DNA of 64,000 nucleotides from Deltaproteobacteria bacterium (GTDB taxonomy: Bacteria > Desulfobacterota > Deferrisomatia > Deferrisomatales > JACRMM01). The stretch lies in contig JACRMM010000012.1 of NCBI GenBank assembly GCA_016214985.1, positions 62,001-126,000 on the forward strand, in the 5' to 3' direction. Numbering within the stretch: position 1 is the stretch's first letter; every line of letters begins with the position of its first letter. Both the position numbers and the translations under genes were made by a program. Below, piece after piece: positions 48,021 to 56,375 of this stretch. The notes under the pieces are model-generated. The model saw only the letters and a list, made by a program, of their open reading frames with translations, did not search any database and was not told where the DNA came from.

Positions 48021-49715
48021 CTAGTCCTTGACCGAGCAGCGCACGACTTCTTCGACGGTCGTGACGCCTTCCTTGATCTTCGCGATTCCGGCCATTCGGA
48101 GCGTCTTCATGCCCTGACGCACGGCCTCCGCCTTGATCTCCATGGTCGAAGCACCGTTCAAGATGAGCTCCTTGATCTCGTCGGTGATCGGCAGCACCTC
48201 GTACATGGCGACGCGGCCCCGATAGCCCGTGTCTGCGCAGTTCGCGCAGCCGACGCCCTTGTAGTACTGGAAGGTCCCCGCCTCGTCCTGCGTCATGCCG
48301 ATGTCGAGCAGCGCCTGCGCCGGCACGCTCGCCTTTTCCTTGCAGTTTGGGCAGATACGGCGCGCGAGGCGCTGGGCGAGGATGAGGTTGGTCGCCGACG
48401 CCACGAGGAATGGCTCGACCCCCATGTTCAGAAGCCGGTTGATGGTGCTCGGCGCGTCGTTGGTGTGGAGGGTCGAGAGCACGAGGTGACCGGTCAGCGC
48501 GGCCTTGATGCCGATCTCGGCGGTCTCGAAGTCCCGGATCTCGCCCACCATGATGATGTCCGGATCCTGGCGCAGGAAGCTCCGCAGGGACGCCGCGAAG
48601 TTCAGCCCGATCTCCTCGTGCATCTGGACCTGGTTGATGCCCGCCAGGTTGAACTCCACCGGATCCTCTGCCGTCGAGATGTTCGTGTCCTCCTTGTTGA
48701 GCTCCGCCAGCGCGGAGTAGAGGGTCGTGGTCTTCCCGGAGCCCGTGGGCCCGGTCACGAGGACCATCCCGTAGGGCTTGTTGATCGCCTCCTTGAAATC
48801 CTTCAGGGGCCTCTCGTCGAACCCCAGCTTCGTCATGTCGAGCTGAAGATTCGACTTGTCCAAGAGCCGCAGGACGATCTTCTCCCCGAACAACGTCGGC
48901 AGGACCGAGACACGGAAGTCCATGTCCTTGTCCTTGGAGAGCTTCATCTTGATCCGGCCGTCCTGGGGCAGCCGGCGCTCCGCGATGTCCAGATTGGCCA
49001 TGATCTTCAGCCGGCTCGTGATGGCGTTCTTGAGCTTCATCGGCGGCTTCATCTCCTCGTAGAGGATGCCGTCGATTCGGTAGCGGACCCGGAAGGCCTT
49101 CTCGTAGGGCTCGATGTGGATGTCGCTCGCGCCTTTCCGGATGGCGTCGGTCAGGATGAGGTTCACGAGCTTGACGACGGGCGCGTCCTCCGTGGACCGC
49201 TGCAGGTCGGCCACGTTCACGTCGTCCGCGTCGTTGACGACTTCCAGATCGTCCAGGGAGAAGTTGCTCATGACGTCAAGCAGCGTGGCGGACGAGTCGT
49301 AGTACTTGTCGATCGAGGCCTTGATGGCACTCGATGCTGCGACGACCACTTCGACGTTGTACCCCGTGATGAACTTGATGTCGTCCACGGCGAACATGTT
49401 CGAGGGGTCTTCGACCGCGACGATGAGCGTCGATCCCACCCGGTTGACCGGGATGAGGCGGTACTTCTGGACGAGGTCCACGGGAACCAGCTTTACGACC
49501 TCGGAATCGACATCGAAGTTCTCGAGGTTCATCGCGGGAACGCCGTACTGCTTGGAGAGCAGCGACACGAGGTCCTGCTCCCGCAGGAGCTTCAGACGAA
49601 CGAGGGACTCGCCGAGCCTCCCGCCGTTCTTTCGCTGATCCTCCTTGGCCCGCTCAAGATCGGCCAGAGTCACGTAGTTCTCGCGGATCAGCAGTTCCCC
49701 GAGTTTCTTGGACAT
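48021..49715 (-). CDS. pilB: Type IV pilus extension ATPase PilB
   Basis: Powers pilus assembly. The 564-residue protein has an MshEN-type N-terminal domain (KKLGELLIRENYVTLADLER), the N2 domain (GASDIHIEPYEKAFRVRYRI), Walker A GPTGSGKTTT (about 320), Walker B MVGEIRDFET, the TLHTNDAPSTINRLLNMG block and the zinc tetracysteine CPNC...CANC. I start at ATG 49715, where homologues begin; the open frame continues 114 codons upstream through a repeat without support. It is the first gene of the pil operon. Confidence 0.96.
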   Translation of the reverse strand: MSKKLGELLIRENYVTLADLERAKEDQRKNGGRLGESLVRLKLLREQDLVSLLSKQYGVPAMNLENFDVDSEVVKLVPVDLVQKYRLIPVNRVGSTLIVAVEDPSNMFAVDDIKFITGYNVEVVVAASSAIKASIDKYYDSSATLLDVMSNFSLDDLEVVNDADDVNVADLQRSTEDAPVVKLVNLILTDAIRKGASDIHIEPYEKAFRVRYRIDGILYEEMKPPMKLKNAITSRLKIMANLDIAERRLPQDGRIKMKLSKDKDMDFRVSVLPTLFGEKIVLRLLDKSNLQLDMTKLGFDERPLKDFKEAINKPYGMVLVTGPTGSGKTTTLYSALAELNKEDTNISTAEDPVEFNLAGINQVQMHEEIGLNFAASLRSFLRQDPDIIMVGEIRDFETAEIGIKAALTGHLVLSTLHTNDAPSTINRLLNMGVEPFLVASATNLILAQRLARRICPNCKEKASVPAQALLDIGMTQDEAGTFQYYKGVGCANCADTGYRGRVAMYEVLPITDEIKELILNGASTMEIKAEAVRQGMKTLRMAGIAKIKEGVTTVEEVVRCSVKD

Positions 49716-49760
49716 GAAAACCTCTAGAGCGTTGGAAAGCCGGAAGGATGCTGGAGCACT

Positions 49761-49817
49761 CGTAGGGCGCGTTGCCCCACCCTGCGTTCGGTTCGGCGGG
49801 GCGAGCGCCGCCCTACG
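49761..49817. repeat. CGTAGGGCG palindromic repeat upstream of pilB
   Basis: CGTAGGGCGCGTTGCCCC and GGGGCGAGCGCCGCCCTACG form an imperfect inverted repeat. This CGTAGGGCG type is found scattered between genes in many genomes. It occupies most of the 122-bp gap between aroE and pilB. Confidence 0.65.
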
Positions 49818-49837
49818 CCGGGAAAGCCAATCCTCTC

Positions 49838-50707
49838 CTACTGGCCCCGCAGGGCCTCTTCCATCACGAGCATCGGCGCCGCTTGCCCGGTCCACAGCGA
49901 GAACGCGGCGGCCCCCTGGTGGAGCAGCATCCGACGGCCCGAGGCGGCCAGGAACCCCTCCTGCCTCGCGGCGTTCACGAGCGACGTCTCCCCCGGCCCG
50001 TAGGCCATGTCGTAGAAGACGACGCCGGCTGAGATCGTCGACAGGGGCCACGGCCACCGGGCGTCCCCCTGAAGCCCCAAGGGAGTCGCGCTCACCACCA
50101 GGTCGCCGGGACCCAGCCCCGGTGCTTCGTCCGGGTCCAAACGGGCGGAGGTGATCCGATTTCCGCCCACCGTGCGTCGGACAGTGGAGACGAGTTTCTC
50201 AGCACGCTCCTCGTTTCGGTTCAGAACGACGATTCCTTGAATGCCGGATCGCAGGAGGCCCACGATCGCCGCCCGTGCGGCGCCGCCGGCCCCGAGGACG
50301 ACGGCCTTGCGACCGGCGGCCTGAAACCCCACGTCTTCCTCCAGGGCCCGCAGGAAGCCCTCGACGTCGGTGTTGAAGGCCTTCCACCCGCCGGACGTGG
50401 GGACGAGGGTGTTGGCCGCCCCGACCAGCGCGGCGCCTTCGTCTACCTCTTCGGCCAGGCGCAGGGCCTGCTCCTTGTGCGGCACCGTCACATTGAGCCC
50501 GCCGGCGCCCAGGGCTCGGGCGCCGCGCAGGGCGTCGACCAGCCGCTCGGGCGGGACGTCGAAGGCCAGGTAGCAGGCGTCGAGGCCGAGAGCTCGAAAG
50601 GCGGCGTTGTGCATGGCCGGGGAGAGGCTGTGCGACACGGGATGGCCCAGGAGGCCGAACAGGCGGGTGGCAGCGGTCGGGACGGGTGCGGGCGGTGTCT
50701 CCCTCAT
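49838..50707 (-). CDS. aroE: Shikimate dehydrogenase
   Basis: NADPH-dependent reduction of 3-dehydroshikimate in aromatic amino-acid synthesis. The 289-residue protein has GLLGHPVSHSLSPAMHNAAF, the catalytic NVTVPHKE, GAANTLV, AFNTDVEGF, the NADPH loop VLGAGGAARAAI with NRNEERAEKL, and GAAAFSLWTGQ. ATG 50707 overlaps the ribF stop by 4 nt, so it is co-translated with ribF. Confidence 0.96.
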   Translation of the reverse strand: MRETPPAPVPTAATRLFGLLGHPVSHSLSPAMHNAAFRALGLDACYLAFDVPPERLVDALRGARALGAGGLNVTVPHKEQALRLAEEVDEGAALVGAANTLVPTSGGWKAFNTDVEGFLRALEEDVGFQAAGRKAVVLGAGGAARAAIVGLLRSGIQGIVVLNRNEERAEKLVSTVRRTVGGNRITSARLDPDEAPGLGPGDLVVSATPLGLQGDARWPWPLSTISAGVVFYDMAYGPGETSLVNAARQEGFLAASGRRMLLHQGAAAFSLWTGQAAPMLVMEEALRGQ

Positions 50708-51657
50708 GGTCCTTCCGTGGGCAGATGCGCCTCCTGCGCCGCGAGCACCGCGCGAATGGCATCCACATCCCTGTGGATCTGGTGGATCAGGTCGTCCGGG
50801 CTGCGGAAGGCGATCTCCCCCCGCACGGCCGCGACGAAGACGATCTCGAGCTCGGCGCCGTAGAGGTCACCCGCATAGTCGAGCAGGTACGCTTCCACGG
50901 TGAGCTCGGTCGCGCCGAAGGTGGGGTTGGCGCCGACGTTCACGGCCGCCGCGTGCCGCGTTCCGTCCGTCACCGCCCAGGCCGCGTAGACGCCGGGCAT
51001 GGGGAGACACTCCTCTCTCGGGAGGACGTTGGCCGTGGGAAAGCCGAGGCTCTGGCCCCTCGCTGCGCCGTGCACGACGGGTCCCCGCAGGGAGTAGGAG
51101 CGCCCCAGGAGGCGTCGCGCGGTGGAGAAGTCGGCCTCCGCCACGGCCTGGCGGATCCGGGTGGAGGAGACGACCTCCCCGTCGAGGGTGAAGGGCTCGA
51201 GGATGCAGAGGTCGAAGCCCAGCGCGGATCCCAGGCGTCGGAGCACTTCCAGGGAGCCGCGGCGCGCCCGGCCGAAAGCGAAATCGGGGCCGACCCACAC
51301 CTCTGCCGCGCCCAAGCGCTCGGTCAGCGTCTCCCGCGCGAAGATCTCGGGCTCCTGCGCCGCGTACTCCCGATCGAACCGGGCCCACACCAGCACGTCG
51401 ATCCCTTCGGCGCCGATCAATGCGGCCCGGTCCTCGAAGCACGTGAGCTGGGGCGGGCAGAAGGACGGGTTGAGGACCTTCAAGGGATGCGGGTGAAAGG
51501 TGTAGACGATCGATGCCGCGCCCAGGGAGCGGGCGCGCTCGCGCACGCGGGCCAGGAGCGCTCGGTGGCCGAGGTGAACGCCGTCGAAGTTCCCGATCGT
51601 GATGACCGAGCGGGTGACCTGACCGGGCGAGAGGAGGGAGTGTTCGAGGATGTCCAT
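50704..51657 (-). CDS. ribF: Bifunctional riboflavin kinase/FAD synthetase
   Basis: Makes FMN and FAD from riboflavin. The 317-residue protein has the nucleotidyltransferase N-domain (VITIGNFDGVHLGHRALL, TFHPHPLKVL, VGPDFAFGRARRGS, SSTRIRQAVAEADF) and the riboflavin kinase C-domain (RGQSLGFPTANVLP, GVYAAWA, NPTFG). ATG 51657 is the only sensible start; the Shine-Dalgarno is weak. It is divergent from the ferritin-like gene and coupled to aroE. Confidence 0.95.
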   Translation of the reverse strand: MDILEHSLLSPGQVTRSVITIGNFDGVHLGHRALLARVRERARSLGAASIVYTFHPHPLKVLNPSFCPPQLTCFEDRAALIGAEGIDVLVWARFDREYAAQEPEIFARETLTERLGAAEVWVGPDFAFGRARRGSLEVLRRLGSALGFDLCILEPFTLDGEVVSSTRIRQAVAEADFSTARRLLGRSYSLRGPVVHGAARGQSLGFPTANVLPREECLPMPGVYAAWAVTDGTRHAAAVNVGANPTFGATELTVEAYLLDYAGDLYGAELEIVFVAAVRGEIAFRSPDDLIHQIHRDVDAIRAVLAAQEAHLPTEGP

Positions 51658-51754
51658 GCTCTCGGGGGGGCGGGGGGTTGGGGGTCGAAGAACGCTACGG
51701 TAGAGGGACGAGGGGGGGGTGTCAAGCACGCTGACAGCGCGCCGGCAGACCTCC

Positions 51755-51783
51755 TTGGCCATCGGCGAGCGTGGGGGTATGTT
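51755..51783 (+). promoter_or_regulatory. Probable promoter of the ferritin-like gene
   Basis: -35 TTGGCC (51755-51760), 17-bp spacer, -10 TATGTT (51778-51783), 46 nt before the start codon. Confidence 0.5.
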
Positions 51784-51828
51784 GGCCTGCATCGTGGAAC
51801 CGAGGCGACGACGCAGAAGGAGGGAGCG

Positions 51829-52332
51829 ATGGGAACCAAAGCGAGGGAGATCGTCGGACTGGACGTGGAAGAGCTTCTCACACTGCTCCAGAAGGCGTTC
51901 GCGGATGAATGGTTCGCCTACTACCAGTACTGGCTTGGCGCCAAGGTGGTGAAGGGACCCATGAAGGACGCCGTCATCGCCGAACTCTTGCAGCACGCCA
52001 CCGAAGAGCTCACCCACGCGGACCTGGTGGCCAACCGCATCATCCAGCTGGGGGCAAAGCCGTTGACCGAGCCGAAGCTCTGGTACGAGTGGTCGGGGTG
52101 CGGGTACCTGCCGCCCAACGACGAGTACGTCAAGGTGGTCCTCGAGCAGAACATCGAGGGCGAGCGCTGTGCCATCAGCACCTACGATGCCCTGCTCAAG
52201 AAGGTGGCGGGCAAGGACATCGTCACCTACAACATGGTCATGACGATCCTCGAGCAGGAAGTCCAGCACGAGGAGGACCTCCAGGCCCTGCAGGAGGATC
52301 TGCAGCTCCTCGTGAGTCGGGGGCTGAAGTAG
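51829..52332 (+). CDS. Ferritin-like (Dps/bacterioferritin-type) protein
   Basis: A 167-residue four-helix-bundle protein. Diiron ligands can be assigned as Glu in AFADEWFAYYQYW, the ExxH in HATEELTHADLVANR, Glu in EQNIEGERCAISTYD, and ExxxH in ILEQEVQHEEDLQ. Members of this group store iron or detoxify oxygen/peroxide in anaerobes. AAGGAGGG precedes ATG 51829. It faces the CO dehydrogenase operon with a shared hairpin between them, which fits a protective role but does not prove one. Confidence 0.85.
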   Translation: MGTKAREIVGLDVEELLTLLQKAFADEWFAYYQYWLGAKVVKGPMKDAVIAELLQHATEELTHADLVANRIIQLGAKPLTEPKLWYEWSGCGYLPPNDEYVKVVLEQNIEGERCAISTYDALLKKVAGKDIVTYNMVMTILEQEVQHEEDLQALQEDLQLLVSRGLK

Positions 52333-52345
52333 CGTCGGGAGAACG

Positions 52346-52383
52346 CGGCCGCCGCCCAGGTTCCGGTCGCGGGGCGGCGGCCG
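52346..52383. terminator. Bidirectional hairpin between the ferritin-like gene and cooS
   Basis: CGGCCGCCGCCC and its exact complement form a 12-bp GC stem with a 14-nt loop between two convergent stops, a position suited to terminate both transcripts. Confidence 0.65.
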
Positions 52384-52396
52384 ACGCGCCGGAGGA

Positions 52397-54283
52397 TCAG
52401 ACCGTCAGCCCCAGCCCCCGCCTCTTCTCGTTGAGGTGGCCGATGATCGCATCGGCGCACTTCGTGGGGTCCGGTTCCACGACGAAGGAGGCGCCGACGA
52501 CACCCTTCAGGCCCTCGGTGGCGAGCTTGACGATGTTCGGGGAACCGAGGATCGGGGGAACGACGCCGAGGAAGGTCGTGATGCCAGCGGCCACGACGTA
52601 GAAGGCGATGGCCACGGCTTTCTCCGAGTACCACTCGGGTGCGGCGCCGGCGAGCGGGAGCTGGGCCGTGTCCACGTTCAGCGCCTTGGCCAACGCCCCC
52701 GCCAGGTGCAGGATCCGGGTATTGTCCACGCAGGAGCCGGTGTGGAGCACCGGCGGGATGCCCAGGGCCTTGCACACCTCCCGAAGTCCCGGGCCGGCGA
52801 GCTCGGCGGCCTCGGGCACCTTGAGGCCGGCCTTGGCGTTCGCGACAGCGGCACAGCCCGTGTCGAGCACGAGGACGTCGTTCTCGATCAGCCGCCGGGT
52901 GAGCGTCACGTGGCCGTGGTCGTGCTTGACCTTGGGGTTGTTGCACCCCACGACCCCCACGGCGCCGCGGATCTTTCCGGCCACGATGGCGTCGATCAGG
53001 GGTTGGGGGGTCCCTCCCAGGGCGCCGAGCACGGCCTCGACCGAGAAGCCGCTCATCTGACTGACCGGCGTGCCCGGGATGTTCACGGCGCCGGGTTTGC
53101 GGTGCGGGAAGTTCGCAACGGCTGCGAGCACGACCTCTTTGGCCAGGGTCCTGGCGTTCTCGGGCGTGAACTCCCGGTGCTCGGCGCCGATGAACTTGGC
53201 CTTGGGGCTCGTGCTCACCACCTTCGTGTGGTAGCAGCCGGCGATCTCGGTCAGGGCGGGCATGATGCACTGATAGTCGACGATCATCATCTCCACCGCG
53301 CCGGTGACGAGGACGAGCTCGGTCATGAGGTGGTTGCCTGCGATGGGGATGCCCCGGCGCATGAGGAGCTCGCTGCCGGTGCAGCACAGGCCCGCCAGGT
53401 TGAGGCCGGTCGCCCCGACCTTCCGGGCGGCGGCCTGGACCTCGGGGTCAGCGACGGCCTGGGCGATCATCTCGGAGACAATCGGGTTGTGGCCGTGCAG
53501 GAGAATGTTGACCGCGCCCTTATCCAAGACCCCCAGGTTTGCGGTGGACATCGTGGGCTTGGGCACGCCGAAGAGAACGTCGGAGACCTCGGTGCCGATC
53601 ATGGAGCCGCCGAGGCCGTCGGAGAGTGCCGTGCGGAATCCGTGGAGCAGGATGTTCACGTAATCGTTGTCCACCCCCATGTGGGTGCGGTGCATCATCT
53701 CCGTGACCTCGCGGTCGATCCCCCGCGGGAGCACCCCGAGTTTGCCCCAGGCCTCGACGCGCTGGGGAGGCATCCGGCCCACGAACTGGAGCCGGCCCTT
53801 GCGCATTCCGTACTCGTCGAGCATGGCCTCGGCCAGCTGCTTTGCCACCTCCAGGGCCGGCACGCCGGCCTCCGCGATCCCGTACTCGCCGGCGAGCGCC
53901 CGGAGCTTCCCCTCGTCGGCGATGCCGTACCCGGGGGCCCGGCCCTCGCTCACGGCGAGCAGGGTCTCGGCCAGGTCGCGGCCGTGGTCCGAGTGGCTCG
54001 CCGACCCCGCCGCGATCATGCGCCCCAGGTTTCGGGCGACCATGATGTCGGCGTCGGCGCCGCAGACGCCCCGTTGGGGACCCTCGCCGAAGGGGTCGAT
54101 GCGACAGGGGCCCATGGCGCAGATGCGGCACGAGAGGCCGAGATCACAGTAGCCGCAGCGCGGCTCCTGCGCCTCGTGGCGGTCCCAGACCGTGGAGACG
54201 CCGTCACTGTGCGCTTTCTCCAGCATGGCCAAGGCGTCGGTGGTGATCGAGCAGGCGGCGAGTTTGTCGGTGAGCGTGGTCAT
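52397..54283 (-). CDS. cooS: Anaerobic Ni-Fe carbon monoxide dehydrogenase, catalytic subunit
   Basis: Oxidises CO with water to CO2 at the NiFe4S4 C-cluster. The 628-residue protein has all six expected C-cluster ligands: His in LLHGHNP, then Cys in AGLCCTGSE, VDYQCIMPA, VVGCNNPK, LDTGCAAV and TGSCVDNT. The B-cluster cysteines are in SCRICAMGPC with GVCGAD. The D-cluster region reads CGYCDLGLSC: two cysteines three apart (CX2C), while the usual second D-cluster cysteine is Ser. It is last in the operon oxidoreductase-cooF-cooS; no CooC maturation gene or CooA regulator is in the window. Start ATG 54283 has GGAGAA upstream. Confidence 0.97.
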   Translation of the reverse strand: MTTLTDKLAACSITTDALAMLEKAHSDGVSTVWDRHEAQEPRCGYCDLGLSCRICAMGPCRIDPFGEGPQRGVCGADADIMVARNLGRMIAAGSASHSDHGRDLAETLLAVSEGRAPGYGIADEGKLRALAGEYGIAEAGVPALEVAKQLAEAMLDEYGMRKGRLQFVGRMPPQRVEAWGKLGVLPRGIDREVTEMMHRTHMGVDNDYVNILLHGFRTALSDGLGGSMIGTEVSDVLFGVPKPTMSTANLGVLDKGAVNILLHGHNPIVSEMIAQAVADPEVQAAARKVGATGLNLAGLCCTGSELLMRRGIPIAGNHLMTELVLVTGAVEMMIVDYQCIMPALTEIAGCYHTKVVSTSPKAKFIGAEHREFTPENARTLAKEVVLAAVANFPHRKPGAVNIPGTPVSQMSGFSVEAVLGALGGTPQPLIDAIVAGKIRGAVGVVGCNNPKVKHDHGHVTLTRRLIENDVLVLDTGCAAVANAKAGLKVPEAAELAGPGLREVCKALGIPPVLHTGSCVDNTRILHLAGALAKALNVDTAQLPLAGAAPEWYSEKAVAIAFYVVAAGITTFLGVVPPILGSPNIVKLATEGLKGVVGASFVVEPDPTKCADAIIGHLNEKRRGLGLTV

Positions 54284-54303
54284 GAGTGTTCTCCTTCGGA
54301 GAG

Positions 54304-54406
54304 GCTGTCAGCGTTCAGCTGTCAGCCTTCAGCCAAGAACAAGAACGGGTCATTAGTTTTGGTTGCGCCTCAAGCTGACGGCTGACCGCTTGCGGCTGAC
54401 TGCTTC
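54304..54406. repeat. Interspersed GCTGTCAGC repeat, copy 3 (cooF-cooS gap, entering cooF)
   Basis: The left arm GGCTGTCAGCGTTCAGCTG and the right arm CTGACGGCTGACCGC, followed by CGGCTGACTGC, share their words with copies 1 and 2. The right arm lies inside the cooF frame and encodes its last 10-11 residues. Confidence 0.75.
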
Positions 54407-54990
54407 TCGCCCAGCGTCCGCCAGAGCGTGACGGCCTCGGTCTCGGCTCTCTCCGGCGCCCCCTCGCGCAGCCCCAGCGACATGCGGCGGGCCAGCCGGC
54501 GCGTCTCCTCCCTCAGGAGCTCGTTCGGGTCTCCAAACTCCAGGGCCTTCACCAGGCAGGTCTCTACGCAGGCCGGGATCTGCCCTTCGCGCTGCCTCCC
54601 GATGCAGTTGTCGCACTTGACCGCCACGGCCGGCCTGGCCGGCGCGGTGTTGTCGGGCCGGTAGCGAATCACGCCGAAGGGGCACGCCATGGCGCACATG
54701 CCGCAGTTGATGCAGCGCGACGAGTCCACCAGCACGATGCCGGTCGCGGCCTCGCGGTGGATGGCGGCCGGCATACAGGCGGTCTGGCACGGCGCCGGGT
54801 CGCAGTGGCGGCACTTGTTGGGGAAGGCGAAGGTTCCGGGCCCCGGGCCGACGTGGATGCGCGGGCTGGGCCGGGGCTCCTCGGCGATCGCCGCGTAGAG
54901 CGACTTCGAGCGCGAGTGGGCCGTGGCGCAGCCCGCCATGCACTGCAGGCATCCGACGCACCGTTCCGGGTGGACGACGACGGTCTTCAT
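54370..54990 (-). CDS. cooF: Polyferredoxin-like electron carrier of CO dehydrogenase (CooF)
   Basis: Takes electrons from CooS and passes them to a partner oxidoreductase. The 206-residue protein has four cysteine clusters for four [4Fe-4S] centres: CVGCLQCMAGC, CRHCDPAPCQTAC, CINCGMCAMAC and CDNC with CVETC. ATG 54990 has AGGAGG upstream. Its C-terminal tail, KQSAASGQPSA, is encoded by an intergenic repeat and is unlikely to be functional. It lies between the FAD oxidoreductase and cooS. Confidence 0.93.
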   Translation of the reverse strand: MKTVVVHPERCVGCLQCMAGCATAHSRSKSLYAAIAEEPRPSPRIHVGPGPGTFAFPNKCRHCDPAPCQTACMPAAIHREAATGIVLVDSSRCINCGMCAMACPFGVIRYRPDNTAPARPAVAVKCDNCIGRQREGQIPACVETCLVKALEFGDPNELLREETRRLARRMSLGLREGAPERAETEAVTLWRTLGEKQSAASGQPSA

Positions 54991-55008
54991 GGGTTTCCTC
55001 CTGAAACG

Positions 55009-55075
55009 CTAGGATGCCAGGATGCTTGGTGGCTGGGATGCTGAAAGGCTTCTTCGTCCTAGCGTCCCAGCCGTG
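55009..55075. repeat. GCTAGGATGCCAGGATGC-type repeat forming the 3' end of the oxidoreductase gene
   Basis: CGCTAGGATGCCAGGATGC at the left and CGTCCTAGCGTCCCAGCC at the right are imperfect inverted copies and resemble the atpD-atpC repeat. The oxidoreductase stop codon lies inside the left copy. Confidence 0.65.
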
Positions 55076-56295
55076 AACGCATACCTCCCCCAGTGGATCC
55101 GTGGCTCGAGGGGGTCGAAGGGAAGCTCGTCGAACCGCGCTCCCCGGCGGATCGCCGAGACCACGAGGCCGGCCTGGTCCGCAGCGCCCGCGAAGATCGT
55201 GCCGACGATACGCCCGTCCTTGAGCACGACCTTGCGGTACAGGCGCGCACGCCGGTCCAAGGCGGCCCTCTCTTCGTAGGTGGGGTCGGGGGCGCGGGTG
55301 ATGCCCGCGCTGATCAGCTCCAGGCGTCCCACGCGGATCGAGTTCATCCCCAGGCTTCCGGCGTAGGTCTCGCCCGCACCGGCCATGTTGCGGCCCGCCA
55401 GAGCGCCCTGCTCCACGGCCATGGGCCAGACAGCGTTCACTCGCGGGCGGCCCCAGGCCGTGTCGGTCGCCAGCGCGACGTCGCCGGCGGCCCAGACGTC
55501 GGGCAGCGGGGTTCGCAGTCCTGCGTCCACTGGGACGCCTCCCGAGACGGCAAACCCGAGGTCTGCGAGGAGCTCGGTGCGCGGCGTCACGCCCTTGCCC
55601 ACGACCACGAGGTCACAGGGCGCGCGCCAGGCGCCGGCGAAGGTGACCGCGGCCGCACGGCCGCACGCCTCCTCGATCCCCGACGGCGCGAGGCCGGGCC
55701 GTACCTCGATCCCCTCCTCGCGGAGAGCATCGGCCACGAGGGCTCCCGCCTCACGGTCCACGGCCTGGGATAAAGGGTGGGACGACGCGACGCACAGGGT
55801 CACTGAGGCGCCCCGGGCGGCCAGCGCGTGGGCGGCCTTGATGCCCACGAGGCCTCCGCCGAGGACGAGGGCCTGGTGGGCCCCCGCCCGCAAGGCCTCG
55901 TCCAGCGTCGCCGCATCCGAGCGGGTTCGGAACCCCCGGACGTTGGGCAGCTCTTCTCCTGGCACCTCCAGGGTCGCGGATGCGGCGCCGGTCGCCAGGA
56001 GGAGCCGGTCATAGGTGAGAGCTTCGCCCGAGGCGAGCCGAAGGCGCTTCGCGCCGGGCTCGATGGCCTGAGCCCGGGCGCCGAGGCGAAGGTCCACCCG
56101 GGTGAGGGCGGGAGCCGCCAGGGCAAACAGGTCCTCGGCGGTCTCTCCGGCGAGCCAGTAGGAGAGCAGGGGCCGGCAGTAGGGGGCGTCAACCTCCTCG
56201 GAGAGGATGACGACCTCGGCGGCGGGGTCGAGCTCCAGGACTGCCTGCGCGCCGGCCATGCCCGCTGCGCTGGCCCCGATGATCACGTAGCGCAT
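55009..56295 (-). CDS. FAD/NAD(P)-dependent oxidoreductase of the CO dehydrogenase operon
   Basis: A 428-residue pyridine nucleotide-disulfide oxidoreductase-type flavoprotein: FAD motif YVIIGASAAGMAGAQAVLEL, NAD(P) motif LVLGGGLVGIKAAHALAARG and the FAD/GD box VWAAGDVALATD. Its place before cooF and cooS suggests it reduces NAD(P)+ with electrons from CO via CooF, as proposed for similar clusters. A Cys in DAPYCRPLLSYW could be redox-active; this cannot be settled here. The last 20 or so residues are encoded by a repeat. Confidence 0.87.
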   Translation of the reverse strand: MRYVIIGASAAGMAGAQAVLELDPAAEVVILSEEVDAPYCRPLLSYWLAGETAEDLFALAAPALTRVDLRLGARAQAIEPGAKRLRLASGEALTYDRLLLATGAASATLEVPGEELPNVRGFRTRSDAATLDEALRAGAHQALVLGGGLVGIKAAHALAARGASVTLCVASSHPLSQAVDREAGALVADALREEGIEVRPGLAPSGIEEACGRAAAVTFAGAWRAPCDLVVVGKGVTPRTELLADLGFAVSGGVPVDAGLRTPLPDVWAAGDVALATDTAWGRPRVNAVWPMAVEQGALAGRNMAGAGETYAGSLGMNSIRVGRLELISAGITRAPDPTYEERAALDRRARLYRKVVLKDGRIVGTIFAGAADQAGLVVSAIRRGARFDELPFDPLEPRIHWGRYAFTAGTLGRRSLSASQPPSILAS

Positions 56296-56375
56296 GGTCT
56301 CCCCTGGGTCCGGGATGGTACTCTGACAAGCGCAGGCAACCTACCCCGCACCCATCGGCTGTGCAAGGAGCTTCC

